In this document: piece by piece, positions 1-8,616 of the stretch
Numbering within the stretch: the stretch's first letter is position 1
Layout: every line of letters starts with the position of its first letter
Source: CAVVSD01 sp963750895
GTDB taxonomy: Bacteria > Actinomycetota > Thermoleophilia > Solirubrobacterales > Solirubrobacteraceae
Length of the DNA: 64,000 bases
Reading direction: 5' to 3'
Assembly (NCBI GenBank): GCA_963750895.1
Contig: CAVVSD010000006.1
Span: 1,054,001-1,118,000 of the forward strand
Position numbers and translations under genes: made by a program
The notes under the pieces: model-generated
Told to the model about the DNA's origin: nothing
The model's input: the letters and a program-made list of their open reading frames with translations, nothing else
Databases searched by the model: none

Positions 1-55
1 CGGGAGTGACCGCGTCGGAGGTCAGCTCGCCGAAGGTGTAGATGCCGATCTCCAT
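1..55 (-). CDS. LLM-class flavin-dependent oxidoreductase, N-terminal fragment
   Basis: Only the first 18 codons lie in the window; the rest runs off the left edge. The visible peptide begins MEIGIYTFGELTSD, which resembles the first beta strand of bacterial luciferase-like (LLM) F420/FMN monooxygenases in this group of actinobacteria. The start is the ATG at 55-53. The call rests on 18 residues and is inference from the N-terminal motif alone. Confidence 0.55.
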   Translation of the reverse strand, partial: MEIGIYTFGELTSDAVTP

Positions 56-159
56 GCATCCACTGTAGGGGATGCTTGTTAGCGCAAGTTCCTGACGTTC
101 TCGCACCCGGATGCGTCACTGCCTCGACGGACCGTGTCCCACCGACCAAGGAGAGGCCC

Positions 160-993
160 TTGATCAGCATCCGAAAGGCCGGCGCAGCGGCCCTGGCGAG
201 CACCTTGCTGCTCGTCCTGCCGACGACCGCGCTGGCCGACGGCGGCCACGACGGCGGCCCGATGGGAGATCGGGGCGATCGAGGTGCCGGGCGCGGACAC
301 GACGGCGTGCCGAAGCGGATCGCGAACAAGCTGCGCTCCGCGGAGCGCGCCATGGATCGCGCGCAGGACCACGCCGACGACGCCGAGCCGGCTGCGGCCG
401 TCGCCGCGCTGGGCGCGGTCACACGCCATCTGACGTCAGCGACGAAGTCGGTCGGCCGCCGGGTCTCCTCCGGCAACGCCGGCGGTCCCGCGGCCGCGGC
501 GGCGCTCGCGCGCACGCAGGGCAACATCGTCGATGGCACCGTCGGCCTCTTCGACGGCGCGTCCGACCCGATCGTCGCAGCGGACGCCGCGACGCTGAAG
601 GCGGCGCTCGACGGGCGCGACGCGCTCGTCGCCGGGATCCTCGCGCTCGCGGATCACAGCCAGTACGGCTGGGCGCTGGGGATCATCGCGCGTGACGCGG
701 CGAGCGAGGCACAGGACATCGCCGAGACGCTCACCGACGACACGCTGACCGACGCCGCCAAGGCGGCGCTCACCGCCGCGCAGGCACAGGCGACGGCGAC
801 CGCGACCGCCGCCCAGGCGGGCGCGGGGACCTCCGGCCCGGCGACGGGCCCGAGCGGGACGCCGGGTGGGCATCACGGGAACGTGTCGGACGACGGTGGG
901 CAGCGTGACTGCCCTCCGGGCCAGCAACGTCGCCAGGGAGGTGACGAGGGGGGAACCCCGGAGGAGGCGCCGGCCGCACCGGCGGTCGCCTGA
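160..993 (+). CDS. secreted protein of unknown function
   Basis: A TTG start at 160 is chosen over upstream codons because a near-perfect Shine-Dalgarno stretch, AAGGAGAGG, lies at 148-156, and translation from there begins directly with a classical Sec signal peptide (ISIRK, then a hydrophobic core, then a TALA cleavage site at about residue 24). The mature part (about 250 aa) is rich in Ala, Asp and Gly, predicted helical in its middle, and ends in a Gly/Pro/Gln-rich low-complexity tail. I recognise no domain. A strong hairpin follows the stop, so it looks like a single-gene unit. Confidence 0.6.
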   Translation: MISIRKAGAAALASTLLLVLPTTALADGGHDGGPMGDRGDRGAGRGHDGVPKRIANKLRSAERAMDRAQDHADDAEPAAAVAALGAVTRHLTSATKSVGRRVSSGNAGGPAAAAALARTQGNIVDGTVGLFDGASDPIVAADAATLKAALDGRDALVAGILALADHSQYGWALGIIARDAASEAQDIAETLTDDTLTDAAKAALTAAQAQATATATAAQAGAGTSGPATGPSGTPGGHHGNVSDDGGQRDCPPGQQRRQGGDEGGTPEEAPAAPAVA

Positions 994-1016
994 GCAGACA
1001 CGGGTGCGCAGTGCGT

Positions 1017-1048
1017 GGCGCCGGGACGGTTCCTACCGTCCCGGCGCC
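1017..1048 (+). terminator. 13-bp stem hairpin after the secreted-protein gene
   Basis: Perfect inverted repeat: GGCGCCGGGACGG, a 6-nt loop, then its exact complement. There is no T-tract. It begins 24 nt after the stop at 993 and precedes the sigma-factor start at 1099, so it fits a terminator of the upstream gene and argues against starting the sigma gene before it. Confidence 0.6.
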
Positions 1049-1098
1049 GGCGCATCTCCGGTCCCGTAGCCTCAGCACGCCTTTCAGCCTTCGTGCCG

Positions 1099-2607
1099 AT
1101 GATCGCCTCGATACGCACACCGCTGATGCACCGGCTCGCCGGTGACGACGTCCTTGCCGCCCGAGCGGGCGGAGGGGACGAGCTGGCCTTCGCGACGCTC
1201 GTCCGACGGCTCCAGCCGCGGCTGCTCGCGTACTGCGCCACGATCCTCGGCAACGTCCCGGACGCCGACGACGCCGTCCAGAACACCTTCATCAAGGCGC
1301 ACGACGGCCTGCGCGCCGGGGACCACGTCCTCGCCGTCCGCCCGTGGCTGTACCGGATCGCGCACAACGAGGCGATCTCGCTCATGCGCCGCCGGCGCCC
1401 GGCCGGCGAGCTCGCCGCCACGGTCCCCGACCACGCGCACGGGCCGGCCGAGACGGTCGCCGTCCGCGAGGAGGTCCGGGCCGTGCTGCACGCGATCGGC
1501 GAGCTGCCGGATCGCTCGCGCGACGCGTTCCTCCTGCGTGAGGTCGGCGGCATGCGCCACGCCGAGGTGGCGGAGGTCCTGGGCACCTCGCCCGGCACCG
1601 CCCGCCAGGCGGTCTTCGAGGCGCGGGTCGCCCTGCAGGACGACCGCGCCGGGCGCGATGCGAGCTGTCACGCGATCCGCGAGGAGATGTCCGCGCGCGA
1701 GCGCCGGCGCGCGTCGCGGACGGTCCGCGGGCACCTGCGGTCGTGCACGTCGTGCCGCGCCTGGTCCGACGCAGAGGGCCGGCGGCGCAAGGTGCTCGGG
1801 CTCTCGCCCCACGCGGGGCTGCCGCTCGCGGGCGCCGGAGGACTTTGGACCTGGGTCGCCGGGCTGGTCGGCGGCGGGGCGGCGACCGGCGGCGCGACCG
1901 TGAAGATCGTGGCGTCGGTCGCCGCCGTCGCGACGCTGACGCCGGTCGGGATCGGAACGCTCGAGCGCGAGGCGCGACGGCACGATCGCGCCGCCACCGC
2001 GCAGGAGACGTCCCGCACGACGACGCAGCCGCGTGCGGCGGGACGCCCGGCGGAGACACCCGCAGCGACGCCGACGCGTGCGGCGGCACCCGTCGCGGCG
2101 ACCGCGCCGGCGGCCGGCGCCGTCCGGGTCGTGAACGAGACGACGAAGCCGTCCGCGCCGGCGGCGAGGAAGGACCACGTCCAGCGACGCAAGCCGACGA
2201 ACTGGGAGCCGCGATCACTGCGCACTCGCGACGAGGACCGGCCCGCCTGGACGCCGAAGGACCAGCAGCGCGTCGCGACCCGTGCGCCGGCGTCCGCGGA
2301 CGGCGGGCACGGGCAGGGCGGACGCTCGACGGGCCGTCGGGCCCGATACGCGCAACCCGTGACGAACGGGAACGAAGACCGCGAGAAGGTCGCGACCGGG
2401 TCCCAGGAGGAGCCGCATGAGCAGTCACCGAAGCCCGAGACCACAGAGGAGTCCGTGCCGGCTCCCGCCGACACGCACACGACACCGCAGGCCGACCCTC
2501 AGCCCGGCGACGACCCCGGACCAGCCGAGGTGCCCGGCGAGGGATCGACGACGGCGACCCAGCCGGTGCCGCCGGCCACTGTAGGCGAGGCGGCTCCCGG
2601 CGACTGA
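1099..2607 (+). CDS. ECF sigma factor with fused zinc-finger anti-sigma-like segment and long C-terminal tail
   Basis: Predicted 502 aa. Residues about 28-98 are sigma-70 region 2 (DADDAVQNTFIKAH, PWLYRIAHNEA) and about 122-175 region 4 (LPDRSRDAFLLREVGGM then a helix-turn-helix). Unlike usual ECF factors (about 200 aa), the chain continues with C190-x21-H212-x3-C216-x2-C219, which matches the ZAS zinc-binding anti-sigma motif apart from a shorter first spacer, then a weakly hydrophobic segment (about 260-285) and some 200 residues of Pro/Thr/Ala/Glu-rich, probably disordered sequence. Starts at 1093 (GTG) or 1126 (ATG) are possible; both lie after the terminator hairpin. Inference: a self-contained sigma/anti-sigma unit, possibly membrane tethered. 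Confidence 0.8.
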   Translation: MIASIRTPLMHRLAGDDVLAARAGGGDELAFATLVRRLQPRLLAYCATILGNVPDADDAVQNTFIKAHDGLRAGDHVLAVRPWLYRIAHNEAISLMRRRRPAGELAATVPDHAHGPAETVAVREEVRAVLHAIGELPDRSRDAFLLREVGGMRHAEVAEVLGTSPGTARQAVFEARVALQDDRAGRDASCHAIREEMSARERRRASRTVRGHLRSCTSCRAWSDAEGRRRKVLGLSPHAGLPLAGAGGLWTWVAGLVGGGAATGGATVKIVASVAAVATLTPVGIGTLEREARRHDRAATAQETSRTTTQPRAAGRPAETPAATPTRAAAPVAATAPAAGAVRVVNETTKPSAPAARKDHVQRRKPTNWEPRSLRTRDEDRPAWTPKDQQRVATRAPASADGGHGQGGRSTGRRARYAQPVTNGNEDREKVATGSQEEPHEQSPKPETTEESVPAPADTHTTPQADPQPGDDPGPAEVPGEGSTTATQPVPPATVGEAAPGD

Positions 2608-2613
2608 CCCCGG

Positions 2614-2619
2614 TAGGGT
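2614..2619 (+). promoter_or_regulatory. TAGGGT -10 element, leaderless start of the MmgE/PrpD gene
   Basis: TAGGGT fits the TANNNT -10 consensus and lies 10 nt before the ATG at 2630. No convincing Shine-Dalgarno sequence precedes that ATG, so transcription probably begins at or next to the start codon. Confidence 0.4.
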
Positions 2620-2629
2620 CGCGCGCCGC

Positions 2630-3877
2630 ATGAGCGACCCGACCCACCCGCGCGGCGACGACGCCGCCGCAGCGCTGTGGCGGCGCGCGCACGCGCTCGC
2701 CGTCTCCGCCGACGACGCGCTGCTCACGCGCGCCGCGGACTGCATCCTCGCCGCCCTCGTCGAGGCCGTCGCCTCCGCGCGCGACCCGCGCTGGGAGCGC
2801 GGCGCGCTCGCCCTGGCCGCGACCGACGGCCCCGCGACGGTCGCGGCGGGCGACCGTCGCGCGAGCATCGCCGACGCCGTCGCCGCGAACTCGTTCCTCA
2901 TCCACGCCACGCTCTCCGACGACGCCTACCGGCTCGCGCTGCATCCGGGCCTCGCCGTCGTCCCCGCCGCGCTCGCCCAGGCCGAGGCGACGGGCGCGCG
3001 CGGCGAGGCCGTCCTGCGCGCCGTCGCCGGCGGCTACGAGGTCGCCTGCCGCCTCGCCGACGCCCTGCTGCCCGAGGTCTCCCAGCGCGGCTTCCGGATC
3101 ACGGCTGCGATCGCGCCGGTCGCCACCGCGGCCACGATCGCGCTGCTCGACGGCCTGCCGGCCGCGCAGGCGGTCGAGGCTCTCCGGCTCGCGTGCGGCG
3201 CCGCCGGTGGCGGCCTGCGGACCGTCGACGCCGTCGGCGAGGGCTGGTCGCTGCAGCCCGCGCTCGCGACCGGGACCGGGATCGCCGCCGTGCGGGCAGC
3301 GACCGCGGGCCTGCAGGGCGCCGCGGGGATCATCGAGACCCCCAACGGCATGCAGGGCTCGCTGTGCGGCGTCCCGTGGCCCGGTCTGCCCGAGGACGAC
3401 GACGCGCGTATCCACCGGGTGACGTTCAAGGAGCATCCGGTCGCGATGTACGGCCAGGCGATCTTCGATGCCCTGCTGCGGGGCGGCACGCTGCCCGCCG
3501 GCACGGACACGATCACGGTCGTCGTGCCGACGTTCGCCGCCGACTACGGCCACCAGGACAGCTCGGACGCCGAGTCGATCGGCAGCGTCGCCGGGATCAC
3601 GCGCAAGGCGCTCGCGGCCGCGGACCCCTCGCTCGCACCTGCGATCACCGTGGTCGGCGACGAGCGCCTCGGCCCACTCGACGCCCGCGTCGAGGCGGGC
3701 GACGTGGTCCTCGTCGGCAGCGGCGACACGAGCGGCTGGGGGCCCGCGGACGTCGCCGCGTACGCCCTGACGCGCGCCGGCGCCGGGGCGGATGCGCTCG
3801 TGCGCGCCTGTCAGGACCTCGCGGCGGCCGGTGACGTGTCCGGGGTCTGGGACGGCTGGCGGGCCGCCTCGCGCTGA
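2630..3877 (+). CDS. MmgE/PrpD family protein
   Basis: 415 aa. The family contains 2-methylcitrate dehydratase (PrpD) and related dehydratases or epimerases. The N-terminal helical bundle contains ANSFLIHATLSDDAYRLALH, corresponding to the family's conserved NS..AH.LD.DD...HPG region, followed by a Gly-rich AAGGGLRT loop and FKEHPVAMYGQAIFDAL in the C-terminal lobe. Somewhat shorter than typical PrpD (about 450-480 aa). No prpB or prpC neighbour is present, so a methylcitrate-cycle role is not supported; the substrate is unknown. Its 3' end overlaps the convergent MFS gene by 67 bp. Confidence 0.8.
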   Translation: MSDPTHPRGDDAAAALWRRAHALAVSADDALLTRAADCILAALVEAVASARDPRWERGALALAATDGPATVAAGDRRASIADAVAANSFLIHATLSDDAYRLALHPGLAVVPAALAQAEATGARGEAVLRAVAGGYEVACRLADALLPEVSQRGFRITAAIAPVATAATIALLDGLPAAQAVEALRLACGAAGGGLRTVDAVGEGWSLQPALATGTGIAAVRAATAGLQGAAGIIETPNGMQGSLCGVPWPGLPEDDDARIHRVTFKEHPVAMYGQAIFDALLRGGTLPAGTDTITVVVPTFAADYGHQDSSDAESIGSVAGITRKALAAADPSLAPAITVVGDERLGPLDARVEAGDVVLVGSGDTSGWGPADVAAYALTRAGAGADALVRACQDLAAAGDVSGVWDGWRAASR

Positions 3878-5118
3878 CCCTGCGCGGTGAGCTCCCCGAG
3901 CAGCCGGAGGCTGCCGGCCACGAGCCCCACCAGCGTCATCACGAGCAGGACCCCGAGCACCGCGACCTCGAAGCGCCCCGCGGTGGGGTCGCCGGCCAGC
4001 AGCAGCCCGATGAGCCCGCCGCCGATCGCCGCCCCGGTGAAGCCGCCGCAGTTCACGAGCGCGACGGTCGAGCCCACCTCCGCGCGCGGGGTGCTGCGCC
4101 GGGCCACGTCGAAGCAGCTGATGGAGGCGGCGGCGCTCAGGCCGATGAGCGCCAGCACGCCGACGACGAGCGCGCGCGGCGCGACGGTGCCGGGCCATGC
4201 CAGGAGCGCGACGAGCGCAATGGTCTGCAGCGCCCCGGGCACCGCGAGGACGGCGACCCGCGCCCTCGGGCCGCAGCGCCCGACCATCCCGACGAACGGG
4301 AGGCAGACGGTGAACGTGAGCGCCGTCGCCACCATCATCGAGGCGGCGGTGCTCTTGCCGACGTCCTGCGTGTGCTCGAGGTAGGGGACGCCCCAGATCG
4401 CGCCGACCACGGCGAACGGCCCGAGCGTGCCGACGTGCGCGTAGAACGCGCGGCGGGTCGTCGGCCGACGCCACGCCGCGGCGAGGGTCGCGCGTGCCGG
4501 CGCGTGATCGTCGCGTTGCGGCGCCGGCATGCCGGGCGGGCGGTCGCGCACGACCGCGAGCACGAGGACGCCGACCGCCGCGGCGGTCCCGATCGTGATG
4601 ACGAACGTCAGCGTCCAGCCGAGGTCGGTCAGCGATCGCTCCAGGGGGATCGTCGCCACGAGCTGGCCGATGCCTCCCGCCATCCCGGTCAGCGCCGCGA
4701 GCAGTGCCTGGCGCTTCTCGGGGAACCAGTTCTGGACGAGGCGCAGGACGTTCACGAACGTCACCGCGTCGCCCACGCCCACCAGCGCGCGGCCGGCGAC
4801 GGCGGCCGGCAGCGCGTGCGCGAGGGCGAACATCGTCTCGCCGACGACGATCGCGAGGACCCCGAGGGCGAGCGTGCGCCGCGGACCGATCCGGTCGGCC
4901 GCGAACCCCGCCGGCAGCTGCATCGCGAGGTAGGCGCCGATCTGCAGGAACGCGAAGAGCCCGAGCGCGCCCGTCGCGACGCCGAGGCGCTCGGCGGTCT
5001 CCCCGGCGGCGACGTTGAGGGTCACCCGATGGAAGAACGCCATGAGGTACGCGCTCACGCCGACGCCCCACACGACCCATGCGCGTGCGCTGTGACCGGT
5101 GACCCGCTGCTCGTGCAT
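3811..5118 (-). CDS. MFS transporter
   Basis: About 435 aa with twelve predicted membrane segments. The N-terminal half carries a loop 2-3 motif variant (GFAADRIGPRRTLALG, family motif A), followed by GRALVGVGDAVTFVN and WFPEKRQALLAAL, which resemble the nitrate/nitrite and organic-anion:H+ groups of the major facilitator superfamily. The ATG at 5118 is preferred over a GTG at 5127 because AGGTG is correctly spaced before it. Transcribed divergently from the methyltransferase at 5160. Substrate cannot be read from the sequence. Confidence 0.85.
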   Translation of the reverse strand: MHEQRVTGHSARAWVVWGVGVSAYLMAFFHRVTLNVAAGETAERLGVATGALGLFAFLQIGAYLAMQLPAGFAADRIGPRRTLALGVLAIVVGETMFALAHALPAAVAGRALVGVGDAVTFVNVLRLVQNWFPEKRQALLAALTGMAGGIGQLVATIPLERSLTDLGWTLTFVITIGTAAAVGVLVLAVVRDRPPGMPAPQRDDHAPARATLAAAWRRPTTRRAFYAHVGTLGPFAVVGAIWGVPYLEHTQDVGKSTAASMMVATALTFTVCLPFVGMVGRCGPRARVAVLAVPGALQTIALVALLAWPGTVAPRALVVGVLALIGLSAAASISCFDVARRSTPRAEVGSTVALVNCGGFTGAAIGGGLIGLLLAGDPTAGRFEVAVLGVLLVMTLVGLVAGSLRLLGELTAQGQREAARQPSQTPDTSPAAARS

Positions 5119-5159
5119 CGGGATCACCTATAGCCGCCCGTCCGGTATGCATCCGGTCC

Positions 5160-6245
5160 ATGGCTCCTCCCGAACTCCCCGCCCGCGTCGTCGAGACCCT
5201 GCGGTGTCAGCAGACGCTCGGACCTCTCGAGCAGCGCGAGGACGGCCTGTGGTCGCCGGCCGCCGAGCTGCTGTACCCGGTGCGCGACGGCATCGTCTTC
5301 ATGGGCTTCGACGAGCGCGAGACGCAGTGGATGCAGGAGACGATGGAGGAGGAGCGTCTCTGGCAGGGCACGCCCGCCAGCGTCCAGCAGGACCTCGAGT
5401 ACCTGCGCGGCAGCGCGCCCGGTCTCGTCGACGTCATCAACCTCATCGACAAGCTCGGCGCGGTGCCCGACCGGCGCCGGCTCATCGACGTCGGCAGCGG
5501 CTCGGGCTGGGGCAGCCGCCTGTTCGCCGAGGCGGGCTACGACCCGTGGATGGTCGACTTCGAGCCCAACTCGCTCTGGCTCGGCGGCCTGTACGCGCAC
5601 CCGTCGATGGGCCCGGGCAAGCGGGTCGTCGCCGACGCGTCGCTCATGCCGTTCGCCGACGGGACGTTCGACATCGCGCTCGTGAAGGAGTTCGCCCACC
5701 ACGTCGACGACAAGGACCGCCTGTTCGCCGAGGTGAACCGCGTGCTGCGCCCGGGCGGCATGCTCGTGCTCATCGAGCCGACCCACAACGCGTGGGTCGT
5801 CGTGCAGCGGCTCCGTGGCCAGGACCCCGACGAGGGGCACACGCAGCACGAGATCACCTGGCCCGAGACCTACCTGCGCTCCATGGATCGCAACGGCCTG
5901 CGCACGTTCTGGCGCGGGCGCCAGTTCCCGGACACGGCCGCGAGCTCGAAGATCACCCAGACGATCAAGGAGCGCGCGATGGACGCGGTCCGGACGGGCA
6001 AGCGGACGCGCGACCCGGTCCAGTGGCTGCACGAGCACGTCGCGGGCGGCGACGGCTACATGGTCGCGCTGGCCCGCAAGGACATCGCGGTGAACGAGCG
6101 CCGCGACGCGCGGATCCGGGTCGTCGACCCCGCCACGCTCGTCGCGACGCAGGAGGACCGCGACGTGTTCATCCCGCTGCGCGACGTCCTCGACGAGGCG
6201 GCCGGGGGCCTGACGCGGCCGATCGCCGCGACCGCGGGGGCCTGA
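5160..6245 (+). CDS. class I SAM-dependent methyltransferase
   Basis: 361 aa. Residues about 15-50 look like a Trm112-type small domain (LRCQQTLGPL, then LLYPVRDGIVFM), but without the zinc cysteines. The Rossmann methyltransferase core follows: motif I LIDVGSGSGWGSRLFAEAG, the post-II acidic MVDFEPNS, FDIALVKEFAHHV and the conserved VNRVLRPGGMLVLIEP. This layout resembles methyltransferases of glycan or lipid modification loci. Substrate unknown. A winged-helix gene follows at once. Confidence 0.8.
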   Translation: MAPPELPARVVETLRCQQTLGPLEQREDGLWSPAAELLYPVRDGIVFMGFDERETQWMQETMEEERLWQGTPASVQQDLEYLRGSAPGLVDVINLIDKLGAVPDRRRLIDVGSGSGWGSRLFAEAGYDPWMVDFEPNSLWLGGLYAHPSMGPGKRVVADASLMPFADGTFDIALVKEFAHHVDDKDRLFAEVNRVLRPGGMLVLIEPTHNAWVVVQRLRGQDPDEGHTQHEITWPETYLRSMDRNGLRTFWRGRQFPDTAASSKITQTIKERAMDAVRTGKRTRDPVQWLHEHVAGGDGYMVALARKDIAVNERRDARIRVVDPATLVATQEDRDVFIPLRDVLDEAAGGLTRPIAATAGA

Positions 6246-6303
6246 GCTGCCGGAGCGCACGCTCACGCGCGAGGAGCTCACCGCCGCACTCGCCGCGCGC
6301 CAG

Positions 6304-7317
6304 ATGCTGCTCGAGCGCGCGCCGCTCGCGCCGGCCGACGCGATCCGTCGCCTGACGCCGCTGCAGGCGCAGTTCGCGCCCGCGCCCTACATCGCGCTGG
6401 CCGCGCGACTCGACGGGTTCCGCCGCGACGCGCTCGAGGCGGCGTTCGCCGAGGGCGACGTCGTCAAGACGACGATCATGCGCGCGACGCTGCACGCGGT
6501 CGCGGCGGACGAGTACGCCGCCTACGCGCAGCTCGCGCGCCAGACGCGGCTGCGCAACCTGCACAAGGTCCACGGCCACCTCGACCTCGAGCGCGTCGAG
6601 GCCGAGCTGCGGGTGTGGCTGCGCGAGCCGCGCAGCAACGCGGAGCTGCGCGAGCGGCTCTGGGAGCTGGACGGGATGACCCGGGACGCGTGGACGCCGA
6701 TCCTCTTCGTCCGCACGCTGCTGCCGCTCGTGCAGCTCCCGCCCGCCGGGGCGTGGGCCGACCGTGGCCGGGCGCCGTTCGTCGTCCACGACGCCGCGCT
6801 CCCGTCGCTCGAGGACGCCGCCGCGCACGTGCTCGGCCGCTACCTCGCGGCGTTCGGTCCCGCGAGCCTGCGCGACGCCGCCTCCTGGGCGGGCGCGACG
6901 CAGCGCGACTTCGCGGGCGCGGCCGAGCGCCTCGGCGCCGTCACCCTCCGCGGACCCGACGGCGGGAAGCTGCTCGACCTCCCCGGCGCGCCGCTGCCGC
7001 CCGGGGACACGCCGCTGCCGGTCCGGCTGCTCGCGCACTGGGACCAGCCGCTGCTCGCCTACGCCGACCGCGAGCGGATCATGCCGGCGGAGGTCGCGCC
7101 GCTGAAGCTGACGATCAGCGGCGACCCCACCGTGACGGTGGACGGCCGGGTCGCCGCGAGCTGGGCGTGGGAGCGCAGCGAGCGCGTCGCCCGCATCACC
7201 GTGACCCCGCACGTCGCGCTGCGGCGCGGCGCGCGGGCGGAGATCCGCGCCGAGGCGAAGCGCACGGCGCGGATCTGCGAGCCCGATGCGCGGCGCGTCG
7301 AGGTGGCGTTCGCCTGA
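6304..7317 (+). CDS. winged-helix DNA-binding domain protein (HTH_42 family)
   Basis: 337 aa from the ATG. The family is known as 'winged helix DNA-binding domain-containing protein' (YcaQ/AlkZ-like, related to DNA glycosylases that unhook crosslinks). Visible family features are RLTPLQAQ near the N-terminus, the helix carrying TTIMRATLHAVAADEY, and a C-terminal beta domain with LLAHWDQPLLAYADR. The usual family N-terminus, LTREELTAALAARQ, is encoded in frame upstream of the ATG, after the stop at 6211 but without ATG, GTG or TTG. A CTG at 6247, just behind a GGGGG run, would restore it. Glycosylase activity is not proven for this branch. Confidence 0.75.
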   Translation: MLLERAPLAPADAIRRLTPLQAQFAPAPYIALAARLDGFRRDALEAAFAEGDVVKTTIMRATLHAVAADEYAAYAQLARQTRLRNLHKVHGHLDLERVEAELRVWLREPRSNAELRERLWELDGMTRDAWTPILFVRTLLPLVQLPPAGAWADRGRAPFVVHDAALPSLEDAAAHVLGRYLAAFGPASLRDAASWAGATQRDFAGAAERLGAVTLRGPDGGKLLDLPGAPLPPGDTPLPVRLLAHWDQPLLAYADRERIMPAEVAPLKLTISGDPTVTVDGRVAASWAWERSERVARITVTPHVALRRGARAEIRAEAKRTARICEPDARRVEVAFA

Positions 7318-7383
7318 CCGCGCTTCCCCGTCGTCACCCGGACGGTTACCTTCCCGATCGGGTCAACCAGGAGGGGAGCATCG

Positions 7384-8610
7384 ATGCCGGATCGGATCCT
7401 GACCAGCCACGCGGGCAGCCTGCCCCGGCCGGAGGAGCTCGTCGCGCTCAACCTGAAGCGCGGCCTGGGCGAGCTCGACGACGAGGCGGGCTACCAGGCC
7501 AAGCTCACCCAGGCGGTCGCGGACGTCGTCGCCCAGCAGCGCGAGCTCGGGATCGACCTCGTCAACGACGGCGAGTTCGGCCACTCGATGGGCCACCGCT
7601 ACGACTACGGGCCCTGGTGGACGTACGTGTTCCAGCGCCTCGGCGGGCTCGAGCTCGTGACCGACGGCGTCCTCGACATCAAGCAGGCGCCGGGGAAGCC
7701 GGGCGAGCTGTCGCTCGCGTCGTTCGTCGAGCGCCGCGACTGGCTCGAGTTCAGCGACGCGTACGGGGATCCCAACTCGGGCGCGGCGCTGCCGAACCCC
7801 GACATCGGGACCGGCGCCCCCGTCTGCCGCGGGCCGATCACGTACACCGGCCGCGAGGCGCTCGACCGCGACATCGCCAACCTCAAGGCGGCGCTCGATG
7901 CGGCCGGCGTGCAGGAGGGCTACATGAACGCCGTGGCCCCGGGGAGCTGCGCGCGGTTCGGCAACGAGTACTACGAGGACGACCAGGCGCTCATGTACGC
8001 GTGCGCGGACGCGCTGCGCGAGGAGTACGAGGCGATCATCGAGGCCGGCCTCATCCTGCAGCTCGACGATCCGGCGATCGCCGAGAACTGGGACCAGATC
8101 AATCCCGAGCCCTCCGTCGAGGACTACCAGCGCTTCACGATGCTGCGCGTCGAGGCGCTCAACCACGCGATCCGGGGGCTGCCGGAGGACCGGATCCGCT
8201 TCCACCTCTGCTGGGGCAGCTGGCACGGCCCGCACGTGACCGACATCCCGATGCGCGACATCGTCGACGTCATGCTGAAGATCAACGCGGGCGCCTACTC
8301 CTTCGAGGCGGCCAACGTCCGCCACGAGCACGAGTGGCGCGTCTGGCAGGACGTCGAGCTGCCCGAGGGCAAGGTGATCCTGCCCGGGATCGTCTCGCAC
8401 TCGACGAACGTCATCGAGCACCCCGAGGTCGTCGCCGACCGGATCGTGCGCTTCGCCGAGGGCGTCGGGCGCGAGAACGTCATCGCCTCGACCGACTGCG
8501 GGCTCGGCGGGCGCGTGCATCCGCAGATCGCGTGGGCGAAGCTCGGCGCGCTGTCGGAGGGCGCCCGGATCGCCAGCCAGCAGCTCTGGGGCAGCGGGGT
8601 CGCCGCGTAG
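7384..8610 (+). CDS. cobalamin-independent methionine synthase-like protein (MetE C-terminal family)
   Basis: 408 aa TIM-barrel protein of the MetE catalytic-domain family. Zinc ligands expected for MetE can be traced: His and Cys in RFHLCWGSWHGPH, Glu in SFEAANVRHEHEW, and Cys in IASTDCGLGGR. It opens with the family signature ILTSHAGSLPRP and has IDLVNDGEFGHSMGHRY. It lacks the MetE N-terminal half (MetE is about 750 aa), like the many single-domain homologues whose methyl donor is uncertain. AGGAGGGG at about 7370-7377 gives a strong ribosome binding site. The 8617 gene follows 6 nt after the stop, suggesting co-transcription. Confidence 0.85.
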   Translation: MPDRILTSHAGSLPRPEELVALNLKRGLGELDDEAGYQAKLTQAVADVVAQQRELGIDLVNDGEFGHSMGHRYDYGPWWTYVFQRLGGLELVTDGVLDIKQAPGKPGELSLASFVERRDWLEFSDAYGDPNSGAALPNPDIGTGAPVCRGPITYTGREALDRDIANLKAALDAAGVQEGYMNAVAPGSCARFGNEYYEDDQALMYACADALREEYEAIIEAGLILQLDDPAIAENWDQINPEPSVEDYQRFTMLRVEALNHAIRGLPEDRIRFHLCWGSWHGPHVTDIPMRDIVDVMLKINAGAYSFEAANVRHEHEWRVWQDVELPEGKVILPGIVSHSTNVIEHPEVVADRIVRFAEGVGRENVIASTDCGLGGRVHPQIAWAKLGALSEGARIASQQLWGSGVAA

Positions 8611-8616
8611 GCGTCG

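Noticed and set aside
1382..5161. Very long minus-strand open frame (1259 codons) across sigma, MmgE and MFS genes
   Set aside because: Arg/Pro/Ala-rich translation without domains, antisense to three recognisable genes; typical stop-poor shadow in high-GC DNA. The same applies to the long frames at 7363-11721, 22638-25460 and 29123-32659 outside the genes described.
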